DNA of 49,738 nt, taken from Tullyiplasma multilocale ATCC 49900. Its GTDB lineage: Bacteria > Bacillota_I > Bacilli_A > Mycoplasmatales > Mycoplasmataceae. The DNA lies in NCBI RefSeq assembly GCF_000483165.1, contig NZ_AXXW01000008.1:1-49738 (forward strand), read 5' to 3'. Position numbers and translations under genes: made by a program. The stretch's first letter is position 1, and each line of letters begins with the position of its first letter. Positions 35,870 to 44,042 of this stretch are shown one piece after another. The notes beneath the pieces are model-generated. The model was not told where the DNA came from and made no database searches. It saw nothing but the letters and a program-made list of their open reading frames with translations.

Positions 35870-37306
35870 ATGAAAAATTTTGAAATAATCATTGGTATTG
35901 AAAACCACGTTGAATTAAAAACAAAAACTAAAATGTTTGCCCCAGGTCTAGTTAGTTATGGAGCGACTCCTAACACAATGGTGTCTGAAGTTGATTTAGG
36001 TTACCCAGGTGCTATGCCAACCCTTAATAAAAAAGGTGTTGAATTAGCAATCTTAGCTGTCAATGCTCTTAATATGGAAGTAGATACTTTACTAAAATTT
36101 GATCGTAAGAATTACTTTTACCCAGATTTAGCAAAAGGATTCCAAATTACTCAACAATTTAATCCAATCGGAAAAGATGGTTCATTAGAAATTACTTTAC
36201 CGAATGGTGATAAAAAAATAATCGATATTGAACGTTTACACATGGAAGAAGATACAGCTAAACAAGTTCATAAAGGTGATTTAACTTATATCGATTACAA
36301 CCGTAGTGGAGTTGGTCTTGTTGAAATTGTTACACGTCCAGTTATGAGAAGTGCTGATGAGGCTGCAGCGTACGTTGAAAAATTACGCGAGATCTTATTA
36401 TTCTTAGGAGTTTCTGATGTAAAAATGAATGAAGGTTCTTTACGTACCGACTTAAATATATCTTTACGTCCATTTGGGGCTAAAGAATACTCAAATAAAG
36501 TTGAGGTTAAAAACCTAAACTCAATTTCAAACATGAAAAAAGCCGTTGAATTTGAGGTTAAACGTCAAACACAAATGCTATTGAACAACGAAGTGATTGA
36601 ACAAGAAACTAGAAGATTTGATGATACAACTGGTCAAACTGTTGCTATGCGTTCTAAATCTGATGCACTTGACTACAAATACTTCAGAGAGCCAAATATT
36701 GCTCCAATTCAATTAGATCAAACTTGAGTTGATAACATCATTGCAAATTCTCCTGAATTAGCTGATCAAAAACGAATCAAATATGTAGAACAATATGGTT
36801 TAACTTTAGAAGATGCGAATATCATCCTAACTAGTTTAGAAATGACAAACTTCTTTGAAGAAACTATTAAATTAACAGATTCTAAAACTAAAGTTGCAAA
36901 CTTCTTAATTTCAGATATTCAATCTGAATTAAACAAATTGAATAAGACGATTGATGAAATCGCAATTTCACCAGCAAATTTAGCCGAAATGATCAATTTA
37001 GTTGAGGAAGGGATCATATCTTCTAAACATACTAAAACAATCTTACCTATTATCTTAGTTGATGAAAAAGAAACACCAAGAGAAATTGTTGAAAGATTAA
37101 ACTTGAAACTTATCTCAGATAAAAATACAATTGTTGAATTCTTAAATCCTATTTTTGAATCAAATAGTGAACTATTACAACAATATACAGAACGTCCCGA
37201 ACGTGTTACAAAAACAATAATGGGACAACTGATGAAAGTTACAGGTGGAAATGTCAACCCCGATATCGCAATGAAAATAATCATTGAAGTTATCGAAAGT
37301 AAATAA
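35870..37306 (+). CDS. gatB: Glu-tRNA(Gln) amidotransferase subunit B
   Basis: A 478-residue kinase-like subunit that activates the tRNA-bound Glu. GIENHVELKTKTKMF opens the catalytic cradle (bacterial consensus has GLExHxxL; here IENH). HMEEDTAKQ and DYNRSGVGLVEIVT are conserved motifs, and the C-terminal YqeY-like tail contains the tRNA-binding region. One TGA at 36725 (QTWVDN) encodes Trp. It is the last gene of the operon and is followed by a strong terminator. Confidence 0.96.
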
Positions 37307-37308
37307 TT

Positions 37309-37333
37309 AAAATCCCGGAAGGGATTTTTTTTA
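37309..37333 (+). terminator. intrinsic terminator
   Basis: AAATCCC pairs with GGGATTT around a GGAA loop, followed by T residues, ending the ligA-gatCAB operon. Confidence 0.9.
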
Positions 37334-37462
37334 TACTAAAATTTAAAAAAACCATATAAGAAGGTTGCTGGTAATAATAAAAAACATGCACTTATCCCAA
37401 AAAGTTTCCAAAATGGAATATAATTTAATATGAAATAACGCGAAAGGTTTAACGGTGAATGT

Positions 37463-38212
37463 ATGGGATTAGAATCTAAAATTAGAGCATATGCAAATCT
37501 TAATGACGGTTCAACTCCAAGCGTCATATCTAAAGAAATTATTACTGAGACATTCGTAGAGGGTAAAATTCTTAATATTAATGAATTAGCTAGAAAAGTT
37601 AATGTTAGTCAAAGTGCTATTTCTAAATATGTTAAAAAAATTGGTTTGACTGGATATAAGGAATTAGTAAAGGAATTGGAAGCAATAATTAATACTGATT
37701 TCATAAAGCAAAAGAGAGCGACTACAAGTAGTAATAATGCCACTGATGGCATTTGAGGAGCTTTGAATCACTTTGATGAACGCAATAAAGATAATATAGA
37801 AGAAATTGGAAAAATAATAACTTCAACACGTAATAATATTTTTGTAATCAATAATCAAGAAACTTCAGATTCCGCAGATTATGTTTATGCAACTTTAACA
37901 AATGTTAAATCTAATGTATTCAGAAGCGAGATAAGATATTTTAGTGATTTTGTAATAAAGAAAATGAAACCAAATGATCTAATAATATTAATGATCCAAG
38001 GTAGTGAGACTGAGCAAATCTTGGGAATGTATGAAAGAATGGCTAATGTAACAGAAAACATAATTGTTATTACGACTAGTCGCAAAGCCAAACTATTTAC
38101 AAAAGCTAAAGTAAAATTAGTTTTAGACTGTGATGAACATGAATCTAATATATTTGTTCTTAAAATATTGTTAGATTACCTGGTATATCAAATATATAAA
38201 ATCTTCTATTAA
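37463..38212 (+). CDS. RpiR-like regulator, paralogue 1
   Basis: A 249-residue protein. Residues ~40-75 form a helix-turn-helix (INELARKVNVSQSAISKYVKKIGLTGYKEL). Residues ~110-245 resemble a reduced SIS domain (NIFVINNQETSDSADYVYATLTNV, then LIILMIQGSET, then NIIVITTSRKAKLF). It is a close paralogue of the next gene, down to the opening ETKLR/ESKIR-AFAN pattern. A TATAAT lies at 37419-37424. The ribosome binding site is weak (GGTGA at 37453-37457). The inverted motif TTTCCAAAA at 37405-37413 sits just before the -10 and matches the core of the element in front of the next two transcription units. Confidence 0.75.
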
Positions 38213-38233
38213 ACACCTAAAGGTGTTTTTTTT
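38211..38233 (+). terminator. intrinsic terminator
   Basis: AACACCT pairs with AGGTGTT, followed by eight T, right after the first RpiR-like gene. Confidence 0.85.
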
Positions 38234-38247
38234 AATTGTTAAATCAT

Positions 38248-38265
38248 TCTTTTTTGGAAAGTTAA
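38248..38265 (+). promoter_or_regulatory. candidate regulator-binding element (copy 1)
   Basis: TTCTTTTTTGGAAAGTTAA ending at 38265, about 62 bases before the start of the second RpiR-like gene and just upstream of a -35/-10 pair (TTCAAT 38272-38277, TACAAT 38294-38299). The same sequence with one extra G recurs at 39115-39134. Confidence 0.5.
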
Positions 38266-38327
38266 GAAATGTTCAATAATTGAGTATGGTTGATACAATA
38301 TAGAAAATTAACAAAGGGAATGATATT

Positions 38328-39065
38328 ATGAACATCGAAACTAAACTAAGAACATTTGCAAATTTAGATAATAAATCAAGTGCGAGTGTTATATCGAAGC
38401 AACTTTTAAAGGAAATATTTGTCATTGGTAAAATATCTAATATTACTGAATTGGCTGAAGAGTTAGGAATAGGTCAAGGCACTGTTTCTAAATTTGTTAA
38501 GAAAATTGGATTTGAGAACTATAAACAAATGACAAGTGAACTTAATGAGTTGATTTCAAAATATCACATTAGTTCTGAAGAGGTTTGTTCATCAATTGAA
38601 AAAGTCGTTGCCAACACAAATAACATTTTCAATAACTTTCACACTCAATACGCTGAAAATATCATAAAGGCTGCAGAAAAACTTAAAAAAGCCGAAGGAC
38701 AAATCTTTATATTTGGTGACCAAACACATGATCAAGCTGTTGAAATGCTTTATTCAACCGTGGCCAATGTTAAGGAAAGAGTTTATAAAGGTAATGGAGC
38801 ATTCATCTTCGAAATCTTAATTTCAAAAATAACTTCCCAAGACTTAGTGGTGTTTAATTTCGTAAATAAAGAGCACAAAGAGTTTGTTAAACTAATTGAA
38901 AGAGTTGGGTTAGTTACAGACGACATTATAGTTATCTCTGATGCAAATTCCGAATTTGCCATCGAACCAAATATCAGAATTTCGCTAGACTTTGAAAATG
39001 ATAGGAATCTGGCAAATATTTTAAATCAATACGTCGCTTACGAAATTTCTAAGTGTCTTCTATAA
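38328..39065 (+). CDS. RpiR-like regulator, paralogue 2
   Basis: A 245-residue paralogue of the preceding protein. Helix-turn-helix residues ~40-70 (ITELAEELGIGQGTVSKFVKKIGFENYKQM). The SIS-like half begins near residue 105 (KKAEGQIFIFGDQTHDQAVEMLYSTVANVKE). AAAGGGA lies upstream. It probably binds a phosphorylated ligand and the conserved element upstream of its own gene and of the coiled-coil operon. The two small paralogues might form heteromers. Their target is unknown. Confidence 0.75.
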   Translation: MNIETKLRTFANLDNKSSASVISKQLLKEIFVIGKISNITELAEELGIGQGTVSKFVKKIGFENYKQMTSELNELISKYHISSEEVCSSIEKVVANTNNIFNNFHTQYAENIIKAAEKLKKAEGQIFIFGDQTHDQAVEMLYSTVANVKERVYKGNGAFIFEILISKITSQDLVVFNFVNKEHKEFVKLIERVGLVTDDIIVISDANSEFAIEPNIRISLDFENDRNLANILNQYVAYEISKCLL

Positions 39066-39068
39066 AAT

Positions 39069-39103
39069 AAAAAGCGGTCTTTGCAAACAAGGACTGCTTT
39101 TTA
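39069..39103 (+). terminator. intrinsic terminator
   Basis: AAAAAGCGGTCTTTG pairs with CAAGGACTGCTTTTT (two G-T pairs) around a short loop. Confidence 0.85.
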
Positions 39104-39114
39104 TTCCTTTTACT

Positions 39115-39134
39115 TTCTTTTTTGGAAAGGTTAA
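39115..39134 (+). promoter_or_regulatory. candidate regulator-binding element (copy 2)
   Basis: TTCTTTTTTGGAAAGGTTAA, nearly identical to the element ending at 38265, about 65 bases before the first coiled-coil gene. Repeated sequence and matching distance suggest a shared operator for an adjacent RpiR-like protein. Confidence 0.5.
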
Positions 39135-39199
39135 ACTCTCATATTGGGAAGTAAAACACTTTATGATTATTTATATAAATACTAAATGGATGTGAATCG

Positions 39200-40507
39200 A
39201 TGAAGAAAAATATTATTTACGGAGCTATTGGAGCAATTGCCATATCTGTCACATCTATTGTGCCAGCTGTTTTAATTACCCAAAAACATCATAATGAACA
39301 ATCTTTTAGAATTCAAAAACAAAGATTAATCAGTCAAATCGAAACTCTAGAACAAAAACTTAATGACATCAAAGATAAATTAGTTGGACAAAATGGCTTG
39401 GATGAAGTCTTTAAAGAAAAAATAAATGAATTCCAAAAATTCATTGATGAGTTAAAAATTAAGATTAATGATCTTACTTCGCAAAATAATGATCTCCTTG
39501 ATGAAATAGCGGATTTAAAGTCTGAACTAAAACTAAAGGATTTGGAGATAGCTGATTTACAAAAACAAATTACAGATTTAAAAATGGAACAACATTATTT
39601 CAAGGACTTAATCATTAATGAAAATATTAGTTTGGTACCAGTTACTGAAAATGATAAGTTGTTTGAAAAGTTTTATAGATTAATAATATTTTCTTCTGTA
39701 GTTCTAGAAGCTAACTCAAAAGTTCTTGACTTAGATGTACAACAAGATTTCTTAGCTAACGAAACTTTGAGTGAATGGTATGGACAATTTGTACAAAAAT
39801 CTATATCTAAGCCTCAAGAGATGACTATGGACTTTATAAAGCAATGAGAAATAAAATTTATCCTTGTGGAAAAAGAACTTAAAAAATACGGTGACAAGTC
39901 TGAAGAAAAACAATTGGTTGAAGAATATATTCAATTATTCAATTTAAAAGCAAACGTTAGAAAAGAAATGTCTGCAAGTATTGAAACAATTATTCGTGAA
40001 ATGAAAACTCCAGAAGAAATTTTTGACAACTTAACGATGTCAATGATAGATGCGTACAAAGAAAAGATTAATTTAATACGTGAGTTATCAGAATCAATTG
40101 TTGATAACATCTTTGAATTTGAAAACGTGTTACAGAGTATAGAGAAAATTAATTATCAAAAGAAAAGAGTTCAATTCTTATTAGAAGCTCCCCAAAAGGG
40201 AGAAGAATGAACTGATATTGCTCGTTGAAAAAATACTAGACCAAGCATTTATGTTGTGCCTGATATCAACATTAGCGACGGAGATTTATTAACAATGATT
40301 GTTAAAGAACTTTCTAGACATGTTGATGGGGATGTCAAGAATGCTGACTATTATACAGCTGGAAAACCCACACCTCTGTATCCAAAAGGATATGAGGTCT
40401 CTAAGTTGAAATATGTTAGATATGTTAACTCAACAGATGTTAATCCAGTTGTTTGATCTAGAATAGTGGTTATCCAAGACAAGCCAGCGGAGGAAACTCA
40501 TGAGTAA
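39200..40507 (+). CDS. membrane-anchored coiled-coil protein 1
   Basis: A 435-residue protein. Residues ~5-27 form one uncleaved membrane anchor without a lipobox Cys. Residues ~35-135 are a strong coiled coil (repeating Leu/Ile with Lys/Asp/Glu: LISQIETLEQKLNDIKDKL). The remainder is a mostly helical, charged domain, ending in a beta-rich section (IYVVPDINISDGDLL, then YVRYVNSTDVNPVVW). With an outward C-terminus it would project from the cell surface. No known family recognised. It overlaps the next gene by 8 bases. One Trp is encoded by TGG at ~39777. Confidence 0.75.
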
Positions 40508-41498
40508 ATTTAACAAAATAATGGCAGTTACGGCTGCTATTGCATTGAGTGCAACTGCGATTGTTGGATCTGTGATGGTAATTAATTCACTTAAGGTGGA
40601 GAATAAAGATTTGAAGAATGCACTTCAGATTTTGAAAAGGGAGAATCAAAAGTTAACCCAACAAATCGAAGATTTGGATTCCGAACTTAAAGAAACAAAA
40701 CAAAGATTGGAAAACATTTTATTAGCATTACAAAAGATACAACAAAACTTAATTAATGCGAGTCAAAACATTGCTGACTCAATCCAATTGTTTGGTAGTG
40801 AAGCTTCAAAACAGTGATTAGCTGATAATCCGGCCCCAACTCAACGAAAAGACATTGATGTTAATTCTCTTATTAAATTAAGTGAATGAATCTTAGAAGG
40901 AACAAATCAAATTAAGAATTCAAGTGGAGAACAAACCACAGCTTTGGATTCAATTCTTGAAAAGCTTGGAGCTACAGATGAAGAAATAGCAAACACTGAG
41001 CAAGACAATGGTAAAAAGTTAGAATTAATAGACCAAAAAATCCAAGAACAAAATCAGTTAATTCAAAAACTAACAAATGAGAGAAAAATTTTGTTAGATA
41101 CTTTAGCTAAAATCGTAATTTCCACATATGGAATTATCGATGAGATTTTAAACCAAGGACAAAAATCAGAACTTGTGGAAAAAGTTATTCAGTTAATAAA
41201 AATGAATGAAATTGATACAAGTAATATATCTGAAAAAATTGACGAAATAATTGCAAATGAAGAATTGTCAATTGACGAAAAAATAACTTCACTTGATGAA
41301 ATTAATCAAGAAGCTATAAATAAAGTTAATGAATTTACAAACACTCTAAATCAGGAACTAATTTTATTAGAAGATGAAAAAGAACAACTACTTGATTTAA
41401 TCGCAAAAGCTGAAAAAGCTCTTGGTGAAATTAATCAATTTGTAGATCAACAAATAAACAAAATAATTGAAGATATTGAAAACATTATCGGAATATAG
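40500..41498 (+). CDS. membrane-anchored coiled-coil protein 2
   Basis: A 332-residue protein with an N-terminal membrane anchor (residues ~8-30) and an immediate coiled coil (VENKDLKNALQILKREN, then QQIEDLDSELKETKQRLE). A WLADNPAPTQRKDIDV linker follows, then a second helical region with LGATDEEIANTEQD and a final helix (NKIIEDIENIIGI). It is clearly homologous to the next protein over the whole length. GGAGG in the previous gene precedes ATG 40500. Likely a cell-surface or periplasm-like stalk; role unknown. Confidence 0.75.
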
Positions 41499-41513
41499 AA
41501 ATAAAGGAATAAT

Positions 41514-42503
41514 ATGAAAAAATCACTAAAAATGACAATGGCAGCCCTAGGAGCACTAGCTTTATCTGGAGGAGTATTTGCCACAACTTATGTTGTAATG
41601 AATCAAAAGAACGAAAACAGTAGTTTAGCTTTACAAGCTAAACTATTAAGAGAAGTAAATTCAAAATTACTACAACAAATCGCTGACTTAAAAACAAAGT
41701 TGGAAGGATTCAAAGAACAATTGGCTAAAATTAACACTTCATTAGAAGGCGTTAAAACAGAATTACTTAAATCAGTTGAGCCTATTTCAATAGTTTTAAA
41801 CACAACTCAAACAGGACAAACATGACTTGGAGCTAATGAAGCCCCAACTAGTTCAAATACCTTAGCTGAAATCGCTACATGAGTAACTGAAGCAAGTAAA
41901 CAATTAGAAACTTTAGCAACAGAAACAGTTGAAGGTTTAGACAAGATTTTAGTAACTTTAGGTTTAACTGAAGAAGAAGCTATAGCTATTATTGGAACTG
42001 AAGCAAAAATTGCTAAAATCCAAGAGTTAGTAGAAGCTCAAAATGAAAAGATTGCCGGTCTTGAAGAAGATAAAGCAAATCTTTTAGAAGGTTTCGGAAC
42101 TTCAGTTTCAAAAACTTATACTTTAATTGAAACTATTAAAACTAAAGAAACAACATCTGTAATTTATAAAGAAGCTGCTGCTGAAGCTTTCGGTGATATT
42201 GATACAGCTGCTCAAATTGCTAAAATTAAGGAAATTATTGCAGACTCAACAAAAGACGTAGCTACAATTATTTCTGAAGTTGCTGCAATTAATGATGCAG
42301 GGAATGAAGCAATTAAAAACTTCACTACTATTTTAGACACTAAAGCACTTGCTTTAGAAGGTGAAATTGCTGAATTAAAAGCGTACATTGAAGCTGCTGA
42401 AAAAGCAATCGGTGAAATTACAACAGGGATTGTTGCTGAAATCGAAGAAGAAATTCAAAACATTATTGATGGACTTGGTGAAATTAAACCAGCCCAAGCT
42501 TAA
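41514..42503 (+). CDS. membrane-anchored coiled-coil protein 3
   Basis: A 329-residue paralogue of the preceding protein: anchor at residues ~7-29, short coiled coil (ALQAKLLREVNSKLLQQI), linker TWLGANEAPTSSNT, LGLTEEEAIAIIGTEAK region and C-terminal helix EEIQNIIDGLGEI. It is much richer in Ala, Thr and Glu and poorer in Asn and Lys than its neighbour, which suits an exposed or strongly expressed protein. AAAGGA precedes the ATG. It ends at a terminator shared with the convergent ktrA gene. Confidence 0.75.
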
Positions 42504-42510
42504 TCATAAT

Positions 42511-42541
42511 AAAAACCCTTTCTGAGAAAGGGTTTTTATTA
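42511..42541. terminator. bidirectional intrinsic terminator
   Basis: AAAAACCCTTTC (42511-42522) pairs perfectly with GAAAGGGTTTTT (42526-42537). It serves the coiled-coil operon on the plus strand and ktrA on the minus strand. Confidence 0.9.
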
Positions 42542-43480
42542 TTTAAAAATATCTTCATCTTTAATTGTAAAGTTATCATCAATTTCAAATATATCATCCA
42601 TATTTGTTTTTTCATCAAAGATTTTATCCTTGATAGTTTTTTCTTTATCTTTTTTCTTTTTAAGACTAGATTCAGTTCTTTCCATTTGATCGATGTCATC
42701 ATCAAAGACAACTTCTTTCATAACTTCTTCTTGTTTAGTTTTTTCATCCACTAGATCATCAAAGTCAACATAAGCATGATCCATAGCATCAAGTCCATCC
42801 CCAACAATTTTTTCAGCTAAACCATTAATAACTGTTGTTTTAGCGAATACTACAACATCATCTTCGGCTTTAATAACTGTATAGTCATCTGGAAGTAAAG
42901 TTTTACCTTTACGTCTAATTTGAATAATGTTAAAGTCTTTTGTTGTTGATAGTCCAGCTTCTTGTAATGTCTTACCAATAATGTCTAAGTTTGTAACTGT
43001 TAATGTTGTTGATAAGAAATCATCATCAATTGATTGAACATCAATATCCATGTCAATATCGAATACTGCACGTGTTCCAATAATTTTCCCAGCAATAACA
43101 TCGGGTAAAACGATTTGGTTTTCTGTTAAACCTAAAGCTAATAAAATACGCTTATGTTTTTCATCTCTTGCTTTAACGATAATGTTGTTGCATTCTAAGT
43201 CTAGTAAGTTTAAGATAGTCATCATTGAAGCTTCAATGTTTGAACCAAACCCAACAATAACACCATCATAAGCGTTAATTCCATTTTTTGCTAATCCGAT
43301 TTTGTTAGTGGAGTCCAATACAATTGCATCAACTGTATCAAATTCTGAAAGATATAAATCTAAACGATCTTGGTCGTAGTCAAATACAGTTACATTCTGT
43401 CTTTTATCAATTAGTGTTTTAAGAACAGATAAACTGAAGTTTGAAGCACCAATAATTGCGAAACTTTTTTTCTTTGCCAT
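42539..43480 (-). CDS. ktrA: KtrA-type potassium uptake regulatory subunit with acidic tail
   Basis: A 313-residue RCK protein that binds nucleotides and gates the membrane subunit KtrB. Residues 1-~140 are the RCK_N Rossmann domain (FAIIGASNFSLSVL; the usual GxGxxG reads GASNFS), 141-~225 the RCK_C domain (a site for c-di-AMP in other bacteria), and the last ~85 residues are an acidic, Lys-containing tail (FDDDIDQMERTESS; DDIFEIDDNFTIKDEDIF) absent from typical KtrA (~220 residues). AAAGAGGAATTAAT precedes the start. It is divergent from ktrB at 44043. Confidence 0.88.
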   Translation of the reverse strand: MAKKKSFAIIGASNFSLSVLKTLIDKRQNVTVFDYDQDRLDLYLSEFDTVDAIVLDSTNKIGLAKNGINAYDGVIVGFGSNIEASMMTILNLLDLECNNIIVKARDEKHKRILLALGLTENQIVLPDVIAGKIIGTRAVFDIDMDIDVQSIDDDFLSTTLTVTNLDIIGKTLQEAGLSTTKDFNIIQIRRKGKTLLPDDYTVIKAEDDVVVFAKTTVINGLAEKIVGDGLDAMDHAYVDFDDLVDEKTKQEEVMKEVVFDDDIDQMERTESSLKKKKDKEKTIKDKIFDEKTNMDDIFEIDDNFTIKDEDIFK

Positions 43481-43564
43481 ATTAATTCCTCTTTATCTTT
43501 ACCTATTATACATTGTTCTATATTTATATACATAAACATACATTTAAGTTTTTATAATTAGGTC

Positions 43565-43593
43565 TTGATATTTTAACACTCTTAGTTTATCAT
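43565..43593 (+). promoter_or_regulatory. promoter in the ktrA-ktrB gap
   Basis: TTGATA (43565-43570), a 17-base spacer and TATCAT (43588-43593). It is a good sigma-A promoter pointing right, directly upstream of the candidate structured RNA. Confidence 0.55.
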
Positions 43594-43597
43594 TAAA

Positions 43598-43831
43598 AAC
43601 ATAAATCATTTACGTATGGCACTTATAGTGAAGAGGTATAAGGTAAATGTGATTATATAAATACGCAAGTAAACTATGTGCTGTTTGCATAGTTCAAGCT
43701 ATATTAAATCCAAATATGCGAAGAGTAGATGTTGGAGAACACGTGAAGAGCGTAGTTCATTTATAGTGGTTTATATGGTTGCCTAAACAGAAGTATTCAT
43801 TGTTTTACATATATGTTTTCTTTTTTTATTC
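43598..43831 (+). ncRNA. candidate structured non-coding RNA, family unknown
   Basis: About 230 bases with no ORF but a chain of stems: CATTTAC/GTAAATG (43607-43613 with 43643-43649), AACTATG/CATAGTT (43672-43678 with 43688-43694), GCTATAT/ATATGC (43698-43704 with 43714-43719), GAACACG/CGTAGTTC (43737-43743 with 43751-43758) and GTTTA/TAAAC (43769-43773 with 43784-43788). AAAACAT at 43596 can pair with ATGTTTT at 43813, just before a T-rich tract, closing the whole RNA. GAAGAG occurs three times (43630, 43720, 43745), in unpaired or loop positions. It lacks the hallmark boxes of RNase P RNA, tmRNA and SRP RNA. Confidence 0.5.
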
Positions 43832-43936
43832 CTGTGATAATTTGTTAATTCATATTATAACCTCCTTTCTATGTAACTTAGTTACTCAAATATTTTGATA
43901 ATATTTAAAAAACTCAGAAATAAAATAAAATAATTT

Positions 43937-43961
43937 GACCATCTTCGGATGGTCTTTTTTT
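43937..43961 (+). terminator. intrinsic terminator with TTCG loop
   Basis: GACCATC (43937-43943), TTCG and GATGGTC (43948-43954), then seven T. It points right, towards ktrB, so it must end a transcript from the gap (the structured RNA or a leader), or act as attenuator. The stretch 43832-43936 before it has small hairpins (GTAACTTAGTTAC at 43873-43885) and no gene. Confidence 0.9.
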
Positions 43962-43964
43962 ATC

Positions 43965-43994
43965 CTTTAAGTGCTGATATCAAAGCACTTAAAG
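43965..43994. promoter_or_regulatory. 11-bp dyad at the ktrB promoter, operator candidate
   Basis: CTTTAAGTGCT (43965-43975) and AGCACTTAAAG (43984-43994) are perfect reverse complements with 8 bases between. The dyad covers the -35 region of the TATAAT at 43999-44004, so a bound protein would block ktrB transcription. Confidence 0.5.
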
Positions 43995-43998
43995 CTTA

Positions 43999-44004
43999 TA
44001 TAAT
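43999..44004 (+). promoter_or_regulatory. -10 element of ktrB
   Basis: TATAAT, 39 bases before the chosen ktrB start. No good -35 is seen because the dyad occupies that position. Confidence 0.5.
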
Positions 44005-44042
44005 ATATAATCTATTATGATTTTATGAAACGAGGTGAGTTT

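Noticed and set aside
43598-43831. Possible RNase P RNA, tmRNA or SRP RNA
   Set aside because: The GAGGAAAGUCC-type box of RNase P, the tRNA-like ends and tag frame of tmRNA and the GGAAGCA core of SRP RNA are absent. Only ACAGAA at 43787 recalls RNase P, which is too little.
44025-44042. Earlier in-frame ATG for ktrB
   Set aside because: GAGGTGA lies after it and is well placed only for ATG 44043.
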